From assembly GCA_945928865.1 (NCBI GenBank), contig CAMENZ010000006.1, positions 42,922 through 106,921 on the forward strand: a stretch of 64,000 nt of DNA, written 5' to 3'. Of this stretch, positions 54,007 to 62,373 are shown one piece after another. Each line of letters opens with the position of its first letter. Within the stretch, counting starts at the first letter, position 1. The notes under the pieces were generated by a model. It was not told the DNA's origin, did not search any database, and saw nothing but the letters and a program-made list of their open reading frames with translations. The position numbers were made by a program, and so were the translations under genes. The DNA comes from an uncultured Clostridia bacterium. GTDB lineage: Bacteria; Bacillota; Clostridia; Peptostreptococcales; Anaerovoracaceae.

Positions 54007-54873
54007 TTAATCCTTTATTTTTGCCACCAAGACTGCTGCTAAAAGTATGGCAGCAGCGCCTATAATTGTTTTGAGCGTAAGAGCCTCACTATAAATCAAA
54101 ACGCCTATGACTATACTTGTTATAGGCTCAAAGGTACTTAAAATAGTAGTATTTTCAGCACCTATATATCTAACTCCAATTTGATAACCAAATACACCTA
54201 TAAAAGAAGTGGCGGCGGCGAAGACTATAGCTACAAACCAAGCTTGAAAACTCAAATCATAGGTAAATTCCCCCGCTATATTAGTAGCTATAAAAATCAT
54301 AAAGGCTGCCACCAAATTCAAATAAAATATCAGTTTCAGCGTGTTCATATCCTTCAGCTTGCTATTACCTAAATACAAGGTGTAAAAAGCATAGGTCAAG
54401 CTTGATAAAAATGCTAGGGCTACACCCAGAATATTAGCACCACCATCAGCTTTATAAAAAAGCAGCAATCCTATCATGCAAAGAGCAGCACAGACCAATT
54501 TCACAAGTTTTACAGGTTTCTTTAGGAAAACTATGGCTCCTAAAATAGTAAATACAGGGTACATAAAATGTAAGGTAGTCGCCATGCCTGATGGTATATA
54601 TCTATAGGAAGAAAAAAGCAACAGCCCGGTTCCTCCATACCCAAAAATAGATATTACCGCAATTTCTAAAAACTCTTTCAGACTAATTTTTATAGGTACC
54701 TTTTTAATTTTTAAATATATAAATATAAAAGGCAAAGACCAGAAAAATCGGTAAAAAGAAGCTGACATTTCAGTTCCCCCTCCGACACAAATAGTTTTTA
54801 CGAAAAATGGCAAAAATCCGAAATACACTGCCGAAATCACGGCTCCGGCTATGCCCATGGTTTTTTTGTTCAA
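54007..54873 (-). CDS. DMT/EamA family transporter
   Basis: Ten-segment exporter with two EamA repeats (GIAGAVISAVYFGFLPFF; ILGVALAFLSSLTYAFYTLYLG). 288 residues, substrate unknown. Start is TTG at 54873, eight bases behind GGAGG; an ATG five codons later has no site. Different in sequence from the DMT protein at 11183-12091. Confidence 0.85.
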   Translation of the reverse strand: MNKKTMGIAGAVISAVYFGFLPFFVKTICVGGGTEMSASFYRFFWSLPFIFIYLKIKKVPIKISLKEFLEIAVISIFGYGGTGLLLFSSYRYIPSGMATTLHFMYPVFTILGAIVFLKKPVKLVKLVCAALCMIGLLLFYKADGGANILGVALAFLSSLTYAFYTLYLGNSKLKDMNTLKLIFYLNLVAAFMIFIATNIAGEFTYDLSFQAWFVAIVFAAATSFIGVFGYQIGVRYIGAENTTILSTFEPITSIVIGVLIYSEALTLKTIIGAAAILLAAVLVAKIKD

Positions 54874-54969
54874 AATTCGTTCCTCCAGTCCTGCCTTATA
54901 TTATCTTTTCTATTTTATTAAATAAAATACTTTACATCTATTCCTACGGCTATATCGTTGAAATTACAA

Positions 54970-56364
54970 TTAGAATTCCGCACTCTTCGGTGTTCTTGGG
55001 AACGGAATAACGTCTCTAATATTCTGAACCCCTGTAATATACATAATAATTCTTTCAAAACCCAAACCATAGCCTGAATGTTTAACTCCACCATATTTTC
55101 TAAGATTTAAGTACCACCAATAGTCCTCTTCCTTAAGACCTAAATCCTTCATTCTTTCTTGGAGAATTTCCAATCTTTCTTCTCTCTGAGAACCGCCTAT
55201 AATTTCACCAACACCCGGCACTAATAAATCAGATGCTGCAACAGTCTTTCCATCATCATTTAATCTCATATAGAAAGATTTAATGTCCTTAGGATAATCT
55301 GTTACAAAAACAGGTTTCTTAAATATTTCTTCTGTTAAGAATCTTTCATGTTCTGTCTGAAGGTCTGCACCCCATTCAACAGGATACTGGAATTCCTTGC
55401 CGGATTTCTTAAGTAGCTCTACAGCTTCTGTATAAGTTACTCTCTCAAAATCCGCCTTAACAATACTATTCAGTCTTTCTAATAATGTTTTGTCCACAAA
55501 ACTGTTAAAGAAATTCATTTCCTCAGGAGCGTTTTCCAAAACATAATTGATTATATATTTTGTCATTTCTTCTGCCATATCTAAATAATCATTTAAGTCA
55601 GCAAAAGCCATTTCCGGTTCAATCATCCAAAATTCAGAGGCATGTCTAGCGGTGTTTGAATTTTCTGCTCTGAAAGTAGGTCCAAAAGTATAAATATTTC
55701 TAAAAGCTAAAGCGAAAATTTCACCTTCCAATTGACCGGAAACAGTTAAATTAGTCGCTTTACCGAAGAAGTCCTGTGAAAAATCCACCTTGCCTTCTTC
55801 ATCTCTTGGTATATTGTTTAAGTCCATAGTAGTAACTTGGAACATTTCTCCTGCTCCCTCAGCATCACTTCCTGTAATAAGTGGTGTGTGTACATATACG
55901 AAGTTCTTTTCTTGGAAAAACTGATGTATAGCATAAGCTACTAAAGATCTGACTCTAAAAACTGCTGAAAACAGGTTAGTTCTAGGTCTTAAGTAAGCAA
56001 TTTCTCTTAAAAACTCAGGAGAATGTCTTTTAGGCTGGAGAGGATAGTCAGGTGTAGAAGTCGCCTCGACCCAAATTTCCCTTGCCTTAATTTCAAAAGG
56101 TTGTTTAGCTTCCGGAGTTAAGCAAACGATACCTCTAACCCCTAAGCCACTTGCCACATAAGCCTTAGAAATTTCATCATAATTATCTATAAATTCTGCC
56201 TCATAAACCACTTGGACAGACTTAAAAAAGGAGCCGTCATTTAATTCGATGAAACCAAATTTATTAGAAGCACGATTATTTCTAACCCAACCCTTAATAA
56301 TTACTTCTTCATCTTTGTACTTTTCACTGTTTCTAAACAGCTCTCTTAACAGTATTTCTTTCAT
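54970..56364 (-). CDS. asnS: Asparaginyl-tRNA synthetase
   Basis: Class IIb synthetase charging tRNA(Asn). N-terminal OB domain (1-110, [24 protein letters not shown]), motif 2 [25 protein letters not shown] (cited in part) and motif 3 [15 protein letters not shown]. 464 residues. The AsnRS rather than AspRS identity follows from [10 protein letters not shown] and the absence of a GAD insertion. The leader is short (no T-box seen). Promoter at 56405-56433. Confidence 0.97.
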   Translation of the reverse strand: MKEILLRELFRNSEKYKDEEVIIKGWVRNNRASNKFGFIELNDGSFFKSVQVVYEAEFIDNYDEISKAYVASGLGVRGIVCLTPEAKQPFEIKAREIWVEATSTPDYPLQPKRHSPEFLREIAYLRPRTNLFSAVFRVRSLVAYAIHQFFQEKNFVYVHTPLITGSDAEGAGEMFQVTTMDLNNIPRDEEGKVDFSQDFFGKATNLTVSGQLEGEIFALAFRNIYTFGPTFRAENSNTARHASEFWMIEPEMAFADLNDYLDMAEEMTKYIINYVLENAPEEMNFFNSFVDKTLLERLNSIVKADFERVTYTEAVELLKKSGKEFQYPVEWGADLQTEHERFLTEEIFKKPVFVTDYPKDIKSFYMRLNDDGKTVAASDLLVPGVGEIIGGSQREERLEILQERMKDLGLKEEDYWWYLNLRKYGGVKHSGYGLGFERIIMYITGVQNIRDVIPFPRTPKSAEF

Positions 56365-56404
56365 CTCTTATACTTCCTTCTATAAAAAATTTTTAATTCC
56401 AAAT

Positions 56405-56433
56405 ATTATACTCTAAAAATAATGAAATTTCAA
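56405..56433 (-). promoter_or_regulatory. Promoter of asnS
   Basis: Minus-strand TTGAAA (56428-56433), 17 bases, TATAAT (56405-56410). About 40 bases before the start codon, too short for a T-box leader. Confidence 0.75.
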
Positions 56434-56475
56434 GGTTTACATCTTAAAACTTCCTAAAACTTCCTAAATCTTCAA

Positions 56476-57114
56476 CTATCCTACAAAATCTCTGAACAAT
56501 ATGAGCAATAAATTGTTATCATACAGGTCCTCCGCAAAATATGAACCCTCAAACGTTCCCATAATAGCCTCTGCTTTTTCCGGCATAAATAGAGCTACCA
56601 CTACAGGTAAAGCTGCTAAAAACAAAAGAACGGATAAGGCACCTAGAATAATCCCCAGTACGCTTCCTAAAACCCAATCGACAAAACCCGGAAACCCTTT
56701 ATTTTTCTTTTTAGAAAACGTCATAATGAAAAGAGAGAGAACCAGCCTTAACCCTACCACTATGATTATAAAGGCTAAAACAGAAATTAAAAGTCTAGCC
56801 ACAGTCTCTGCCCCATCTTCTACGAAAAAGGTTGACCCATCCTCTGTAGTAGTTTTAAGAATACTAGGCAAAGCTCTATATAATAGAGAATTTTTAAGCT
56901 CCATCGTCATTTGGCTATGAACCTTAGACAAGGCATAAGGGCCTAAGGCAGTCTTTTCCATCAGATAGGTTCCCAATTCATCTTTAAAAGCCCAACCAAT
57001 ACCTAAAGTAACAAAACCTTTAAAAAAATTTGCTATAGTTATGGCAAATCCCCTTCGCATAGCTAAAAATAGCGTAAATATAAAAATAAGTCCTAAAACT
57101 ATATCCATTGACAT
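56476..57114 (-). CDS. CvpA-family membrane protein
   Basis: 212 residues, four or so hydrophobic segments, opening DIVLGLIFIFTLFLAMRRGFAITIANFFKG as in CvpA (colicin V production) proteins. The second half has KKKNKGFPGFVDWVLGSVLGIILGAL, also typical. The family is linked to envelope and stress traits; function not known. GGAGG lies seven bases before the ATG. Confidence 0.82.
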   Translation of the reverse strand: MSMDIVLGLIFIFTLFLAMRRGFAITIANFFKGFVTLGIGWAFKDELGTYLMEKTALGPYALSKVHSQMTMELKNSLLYRALPSILKTTTEDGSTFFVEDGAETVARLLISVLAFIIIVVGLRLVLSLFIMTFSKKKNKGFPGFVDWVLGSVLGIILGALSVLLFLAALPVVVALFMPEKAEAIMGTFEGSYFAEDLYDNNLLLILFRDFVG

Positions 57115-57208
57115 AGAGTATCCTCCTCTTTTTTAATACTAATAGGGTAACATATAAAAAAGAAAATCACAACAGAAAAATGTTTTTATATGTATCTTCA
57201 AAAAAACC

Positions 57209-57237
57209 TTTCCAAATACTATATATAGGTGTATAAT
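57209..57237 (+). promoter_or_regulatory. Promoter of the small glycyl-radical-loop protein
   Basis: TTTCCA (57209-57214), 17 bases, TATAAT (57232-57237). The leader is about 35 bases and has AAAGGAG at eight bases before the ATG. Confidence 0.6.
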
Positions 57238-57278
57238 AATTAAATATCACAATATATAGAAAATAAAAGGAGAAAATT

Positions 57279-57557
57279 ATGAGCGTAGCAATCACAGGAA
57301 ATGCCCCTTATAAAGAAAGTAAAGCCTATGTGGATTACTTAGAATCTAAATATAATAGAAAGTTAAAAGCTTTAGATATTCAAATCGACGGAGATTTTGC
57401 CGACTTAAATTATGAGTTTGAGAAAGTTCCCTTTGAAAGAATCCGCCGTATAACCGGCTATCTGGTAGGAACTATGGACCACTGGAATAATGCTAAAAGG
57501 TCAGAAGAGTCAGACCGTGTAAAACACACAGTAGCCGACCAGATGGAGCAGTTATAA
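57279..57557 (+). CDS. Small stand-alone NrdD-type glycyl-radical-loop protein
   Basis: 92-residue protein whose C-terminal half, RRITGYLVG (56-64) followed by WNNAKRSEESDRVKH, aligns with the extreme C-terminus of anaerobic ribonucleotide reductase NrdD (RRVCGYLG ... N-GK--E--RVKH), where the Gly carries the catalytic radical (here Gly60). The zinc cysteines that precede this loop in NrdD are absent; there is no Cys at all. The N-terminal half (ITGNAPYKESKAYVDYLESKY) is new to me. It is not a piece broken off a larger gene: it has a promoter, ribosome site and stop of its own. It could be a radical-domain spare part like YfiD/GrcA, a regulator, or an inert homologue. Confidence 0.65.
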   Translation: MSVAITGNAPYKESKAYVDYLESKYNRKLKALDIQIDGDFADLNYEFEKVPFERIRRITGYLVGTMDHWNNAKRSEESDRVKHTVADQMEQL

Positions 57558-57574
57558 TCCCTTGCTTTTTTGCC

Positions 57575-57603
57575 TTGCATTTAAGCTAAAATCGGTCTAT
57601 AAT
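57575..57603 (+). promoter_or_regulatory. Promoter of alr
   Basis: TTGCAT (57575-57580), 17 bases, TATAAT (57598-57603). The leader carries a small hairpin (TCAGCT/AGCTGA) before the ribosome site. Confidence 0.7.
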
Positions 57604-57669
57604 GTTTTATTGTGAAAAGACTGTCAGCTTTTAGCTGAACTTATCAAAAAATTTATAGGAGATGTACTT

Positions 57670-58806
57670 ATGTATAAAGAAGCTTTAAGGCCTGTTTGGG
57701 CGGAAATAAATCTTACTAATTTAGATTATAACATTAAAAATATTAAGGCTAAAATCGGCGATCGCCAGCTAATCGGTGTTATAAAAGCGGATGCTTATGG
57801 TCACGGAGCCGTTAAAGTGGCAGAAGTATTAAGGGAAAACGATTGCAAAACCTTCGCTATAGCTACTTTACATGAAGCTTTAACCCTTAGAAATGCAGGA
57901 GCTAAAGAAGAAATCATCATGTTAGGTTTAACACCTTCAATGTACGCAGATGTAATCTGTGATTTTGATATTACTCCGGTAGTTTGTGATTTTGAAAATG
58001 CCAAAGCTTTCTCAGACATGGCTGCTTCTAAAGGTAAAACCATTCAAGGTTTAATCGCTGTTGATACCGGAATGGGTAGAATTGGCTACTTAGCTGACGA
58101 CACAGATTTTGCAGTAAAAGATATAAAGAAAATTCAAGAACTTCCTAACTTCAAAATCAAAGGAATGTTCTCACACATGTCTACTGCCGATGCGTTTGAT
58201 AAAACCTATTCTCACCAGCAGGAAGCAAAATACAACAAGTTCTACGAAGCTTTAACAAGCAACGGAATAGATATTCCTTTCAGAACTTTAGCAAATAGTG
58301 CTTCAATAATGGAATTGCCTTCTATACACTTTGACGCTTGTCGTCCGGGAGTAATACTTTACGGAATGTATCCATCTGATGAAGTGGATGTAAAACAATT
58401 AGATCTGAAACCCGTAATGTCAATTAAGGCTAACATAGTACACCTTAAAGATGTTCCTGCGGATTTCTCTGTAGGATATGGCCGTAAATTTATATCCAAG
58501 AGACCTTCAAAAATCGCAACTATCGCCTTAGGCTATGCTGATGGATACCCTCGCCCCTACTCTGCTTTCGCAAAGGTCATTGTAAATGGAGTTTTAGCAC
58601 CTATCGCCGGAAACATTTGTATGGACCAGTGTATGATAGATGTTACAGATGTACCTAATGTAAAAGTTGGAGATGAAGTTATCGTAATGGGAAGCGATGG
58701 CAAAAATTCCGTTTTAGCCGAATACATAGCTAAAGCTACAGGAACCATAAACTACGAAATCACTTGTGCCTTAGGGCAAAGACTTCCAAAGGTATATGTG
58801 AAATAA
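57670..58806 (+). CDS. alr: Alanine racemase
   Basis: PLP enzyme interconverting L- and D-alanine for peptidoglycan. Schiff-base lysine K39 in VIKADAYGHGAVKV, the second-base tyrosine in SVGYGRKFISKRPSKIATIALGYADGYPR, and GNICMDQCMIDVTD near the end are intact. 378 residues, ending LGQRLPKVYVK. RBS AGGAG at eight bases. It supplies Ddl (25509-26582). A mobile element begins just behind its terminator. Confidence 0.97.
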   Translation: MYKEALRPVWAEINLTNLDYNIKNIKAKIGDRQLIGVIKADAYGHGAVKVAEVLRENDCKTFAIATLHEALTLRNAGAKEEIIMLGLTPSMYADVICDFDITPVVCDFENAKAFSDMAASKGKTIQGLIAVDTGMGRIGYLADDTDFAVKDIKKIQELPNFKIKGMFSHMSTADAFDKTYSHQQEAKYNKFYEALTSNGIDIPFRTLANSASIMELPSIHFDACRPGVILYGMYPSDEVDVKQLDLKPVMSIKANIVHLKDVPADFSVGYGRKFISKRPSKIATIALGYADGYPRPYSAFAKVIVNGVLAPIAGNICMDQCMIDVTDVPNVKVGDEVIVMGSDGKNSVLAEYIAKATGTINYEITCALGQRLPKVYVK

Positions 58807-58840
58807 TATTTATATAATAAGAAGTAAATTTGAATTATAA

Positions 58841-58878
58841 AAAAGCCTACTGAATCGTTCTTCAGAAGGCTTTTTTTA
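58841..58878 (+). terminator. Terminator of alr
   Basis: AAAAGCCTACTGAA pairs with TTCAGAAGGCTTTT across a short loop, followed by seven T. Last feature of the native chromosome before the recombinase element. Confidence 0.85.
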
Positions 58879-58906
58879 TAAAGCTATGTTTAATGTAAAC
58901 AGCAGC

Positions 58907-59103
58907 CAATAGTGTTATATTGCAGATTTATCAGATTTCCCACTACCAAAATAGCCCGTGTCCCGTTCAAGATAGTGCTATATAACATATTTCATTGATT
59001 TCCCACAAAATCTAAAACCAACACTATTTTTAATGAGTTCATCCTAAATGATATAGTGCAGTTTTTTGAAAAATCCCAAAACAGCACTATTTTCAAAATA
59101 GTG
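58907..59103. repeat. ATAGTG repeat block at the element end
   Basis: ATAGTG occurs at 58909, 58972, 59053 and 59098 and inverted (CACTAT) at 59022 and 59085. The first two copies begin imperfect 32-base direct repeats in which TTTCCCAC stands at the same distance (21 bases) from ATAGTG. The last pair forms a palindrome CACTATTTT-C-AAAATAGTG (59085-59103). The rest of this gap (58879-59144) holds nothing else I recognise. The block lies between the alr terminator and the recombinase stop, as recombinase-binding sites or an attachment-end would. Confidence 0.55.
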
Positions 59104-59144
59104 ACTTTATTTAAAGTTCTATTCTTTTAAATATCACCCTTGTG

Positions 59145-60689
59145 TCAAGTATTGGATACATTTTTTTCCGTAAATTTCCAAATTATCTCAACCTTATCCT
59201 TGTCATAAACATATATCCTGTCTATGATTTCATTAATCCAGTCTATATCAAGTTCTTCTCTCGATACAGCATCCTTTAGCTTATCTACATTTAGATCATG
59301 CTCCGAAACAGAATTTTCCTTTATCTTGTTTTCAATGACGGAAATTTCTTGTTCTATATTTTGAAGTTGTTCGCTTAAAGTTTCTTTTTGAGATAAATAT
59401 ACTTCTTTATCTATTATACCTTGTTTATACTTTTCATAAAACTGCATTTTTGATACTTGAAGTTTTTGCTTTTCTATTTCAAGCTTCTTCTTTCTTTCCT
59501 TAAGGTTTTGGCAAATACTCTCCTGCACTACATATTCAATATTTCTGGTTTGTTCTTTTTCAAGAAAACTCTCTGTATAATGCTTCATTTCCTTTCCAAC
59601 TATATCTTCAAGCGTGGACGCAGTTATCTTACCTTTCATGCAGCCACAATCTTTCGCCTTATATCTATAAGGACAACAGTATCCATCACTTTTCCCGTAA
59701 TAAACAGTGTAGCTCATTTTATGATGGCACTTACCACAATAGACCTTATCCTGAAGTATATGAAAGTTCTTACGCTCTCTACTAATTCGCTTTGCATTGC
59801 TATTTAGCATATCCTGAACCTTACTAAAATCTTCTTTAGATATAATAGCTTCGTGCATATCTTCTCTAATTATCCAGTCTTTGCTATCAACCCATTTCCT
59901 ATTATCAGAACCAACTTCCTGTACCCTTGTCTTTCCACCTATAACGGCTCCTGTATAAACTCTTTGCGTTAAAATATATCTAATAATTTGTCCTGTCCAT
60001 ACTCCGCTTCCTCTTTTAAGCCCTATATGTTTTGCTGGTGTTAAAACACCTCTATGATTAAAATCTTTAGAAATGGAAAGCATACTTTCACCACTAAGGT
60101 ATCTTTCAAAACTTTCTTGTATTATGTGTCTTACTCTATCATCTACAAGTAGCTGATGATGATCCTTTTCATCTTTTACATAACCATAAGGAGCTTTTGA
60201 ACCAAAGTAATATCCTTTATCTTGCCTTACTTTCACTGATGAACGCATTTTTTGCGAAATATCTTTTGAGTAGTAATCATAGACAAGGTTTTTGAATGGA
60301 ACTTCCAAACTACTGATTCCATTCTCATTGTTATTACTATCATAATTATCATTGACTGAAATAAAGCGAACCTGCATAAAAGGAAATATCTGTTCGATAT
60401 ATGCACCTGCTTCAATATAATCTCTTGCAAATCGTGATAAGTCCTTTACAAGAATAGTTCTTATCTCGTTTTTCTTCACAAGACCTATCATCTTTTGAAA
60501 TGCAGGACGATTAAAATTTGTTCCGGTATAGCCATCATCAATATGCTCTCTTATCTTCACTCCAGTAAATTCTTCTCTTGAACTGATATAGTCTTTTAAT
60601 ATTTCTCTTTGAGAAGTTATACTGTTGCTTTCATCTTTATAGTCTCCATCTTCTAAGGAAAGTCTTAAGTAAAAATCTACTATATTCAT
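59145..60689 (-). CDS. Large serine recombinase 1 (element-end proximal)
   Basis: Site-specific recombinase of the TndX/TnpX kind. N-terminal resolvase domain: VDFYLRLSLEDGD with nucleophile S11, then DESNSITSQR, IDDGYTGTNFNRPAFQ and VKDLSRFARDY. The Recombinase domain spans about 170-300. Zinc ribbon YCGKCHHKM ... CGCMKGKI (about 315-355) and a long coiled coil (about 385-455) follow. 514 residues. GGAGAGG lies in the end of recombinase 2 and the start is two bases after its stop, so translation is coupled. Confidence 0.95.
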   Translation of the reverse strand: MNIVDFYLRLSLEDGDYKDESNSITSQREILKDYISSREEFTGVKIREHIDDGYTGTNFNRPAFQKMIGLVKKNEIRTILVKDLSRFARDYIEAGAYIEQIFPFMQVRFISVNDNYDSNNNENGISSLEVPFKNLVYDYYSKDISQKMRSSVKVRQDKGYYFGSKAPYGYVKDEKDHHQLLVDDRVRHIIQESFERYLSGESMLSISKDFNHRGVLTPAKHIGLKRGSGVWTGQIIRYILTQRVYTGAVIGGKTRVQEVGSDNRKWVDSKDWIIREDMHEAIISKEDFSKVQDMLNSNAKRISRERKNFHILQDKVYCGKCHHKMSYTVYYGKSDGYCCPYRYKAKDCGCMKGKITASTLEDIVGKEMKHYTESFLEKEQTRNIEYVVQESICQNLKERKKKLEIEKQKLQVSKMQFYEKYKQGIIDKEVYLSQKETLSEQLQNIEQEISVIENKIKENSVSEHDLNVDKLKDAVSREELDIDWINEIIDRIYVYDKDKVEIIWKFTEKNVSNT

Positions 60690-60690
60690 A

Positions 60691-62373
60691 TCAGCCTCTC
60701 CTTACCTTTCTACTGAGTTTTTCAGTAAGCACAGGAGCTTCTTCAAAATTGAATTTGATTTCTATTGTATTATCTTTCCCTATAAATATCTTATCAATAA
60801 TGCTATCTACAAAGTCTTTATCCCATTTTTTTGTTTTACCTTTAAAAAGGGCTGTAAGGTACTTATGTCTTTCTTCAAGTTCAAATACTTCTTTTTCAAA
60901 GATAGCAAGCTGTCTTTCTTTTAGGCTTTCAAGCTCTGCTTTCTTTTTACTGAGAAGTCCTTTTTCTCTTTCAAAATCTTCTTTACTCCACTTTCCCAAA
61001 ACATATTTTTCATAATACTCACTTTGAAGTCTGCTAAAGCCTAAAATTTTTCTTTCAATTTCAGTTATTTCTTTTTCCTTTTTCTTATCCATTTCCATTT
61101 TAAGATTGTCATAAGCATTCAGGTAAACCTTATAGCTTTTACTGTTATTTGAAAGAGTGGTATCAAAGGCTTCTTTAACAGTTTTTTCAAGAGTAGCTTC
61201 TGTAATAGATGTTCCGCATTTTTCTGTTGTAAATTCTCTGAACCGATTACAGCTAAAATAAAATACAATTTTCTTACCACTTTTTTGCCGGTGTACACTC
61301 ATTTTTCTCTTGCAAATCCCACAATAGAGTTTTCCTCTAAAGGCTGTATCATCCTTAGCATTCTTATTTTCTTTTCTACTATTTTTAATGGGATTAGATT
61401 TTGAGGATATTTTTTCCTGCACTTTTTCAAATGTATCAAGCGAGATAATTGCTTCATGGGCATCTTCTGTTATTGTCCAATGTTCTTCGCTAAGTCTTTC
61501 TCTCTGTTTACCTTCAAATAAATGCTTTTGATTTCTGCCTTGAATGAGTGTTCCTGTATATACACGATTTTTTAACACTTGTAATATTGTTGTTGGCATC
61601 CAAGCTTTTATAAGTTCATTTTCATCAGCTTTAGCTTTTCCAAACTTCCTATAATCAGTTGCTACATATACTTTCTTTTCAAGTAGTAATTTTGAAATAT
61701 CAAGTGTACTAAGTCCCTTCAAATAGGACTGGAAGATTTCTTTTACGATTGGAGCCGTATTTTCATCAACATATAATCTTCTGATTCCATCTTCATCTTT
61801 TCTTGCTGTGTAGCCATAAGGAGCTGCACCACAAATAAATCCGCCCTGCTTAATTCTAATCTGATGTGAAGTTGATATTTTCTTTGAAATATCTTTTGCA
61901 TAAGTTTCATTTACAATGTTCTTCAAGATTACCTCAAGAGACTTATTGGGATCTTCCATGTGAAAAGTATCCAAGTTGTCATTAACAGCAATAAATCTTA
62001 CATCAAGAAATGGAAATATCTTTTCTATGAAATTGCCAAGCTCTGTATAGTTTCTTCCAAAACGAGATAAGTCTTTTACAACAATGCAGTTTACTTTTCC
62101 CGTTCTTACTTCTGTCATAAGTTTTTCAAAGTCAGGTCTTTCAAATTCTGTTCCTGTCTTTGCGATGTCTTTATATATTCCAACCAAATTATGACCATCA
62201 TTTTTCTTTATATAACTTTCACAAAGAGCAATCTGATTTTCAATAGAATCACTTAGCTTTTCTTTTTTATCTCTTGAAATTCTTGTATAAATAGCAGTCT
62301 GAAAACTATTCGTTTCTACTCTATCTATTATGCTTTCTTCTGCTTTTATTCGTCTATTTGATGTCCTTGCCAT
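60691..62373 (-). CDS. Large serine recombinase 2
   Basis: 560 residues. An N-terminal extension of about 25 residues precedes AIYTRISRDKKEKLSDSIENQ (S33 nucleophile). VKDLSRFGRNYTELG, the Recombinase domain, zinc ribbon YCGICKRKM ... CNRF-KCGTS and a coiled coil (about 450-505) follow. The second and third members of such triplets usually diverge, as here: the helical linker is longer. Starts directly after the recombinase 3 stop (TAG ATG), with GGAGGTG inside the previous gene. Confidence 0.95.
   Translation of the reverse strand: MARTSNRRIKAEESIIDRVETNSFQTAIYTRISRDKKEKLSDSIENQIALCESYIKKNDGHNLVGIYKDIAKTGTEFERPDFEKLMTEVRTGKVNCIVVKDLSRFGRNYTELGNFIEKIFPFLDVRFIAVNDNLDTFHMEDPNKSLEVILKNIVNETYAKDISKKISTSHQIRIKQGGFICGAAPYGYTARKDEDGIRRLYVDENTAPIVKEIFQSYLKGLSTLDISKLLLEKKVYVATDYRKFGKAKADENELIKAWMPTTILQVLKNRVYTGTLIQGRNQKHLFEGKQRERLSEEHWTITEDAHEAIISLDTFEKVQEKISSKSNPIKNSRKENKNAKDDTAFRGKLYCGICKRKMSVHRQKSGKKIVFYFSCNRFREFTTEKCGTSITEATLEKTVKEAFDTTLSNNSKSYKVYLNAYDNLKMEMDKKKEKEITEIERKILGFSRLQSEYYEKYVLGKWSKEDFEREKGLLSKKKAELESLKERQLAIFEKEVFELEERHKYLTALFKGKTKKWDKDFVDSIIDKIFIGKDNTIEIKFNFEEAPVLTEKLSRKVRRG

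Noticed and set aside
56365..56475. T-box leader before asnS
   Set aside because: A promoter lies 40 bases from the start codon and no T-box sequence or specifier stem is present.
56446..56475. Short tandem CTTCCTAAAA repeats behind cvpA
   Set aside because: Only two and a half copies of ten bases in AT-rich DNA; no likely function.
58907..59103. CRISPR array from the ATAGTG repeats
   Set aside because: Repeats are short, degenerate and in both orientations, and spacing is irregular beyond the first two; no cas genes.
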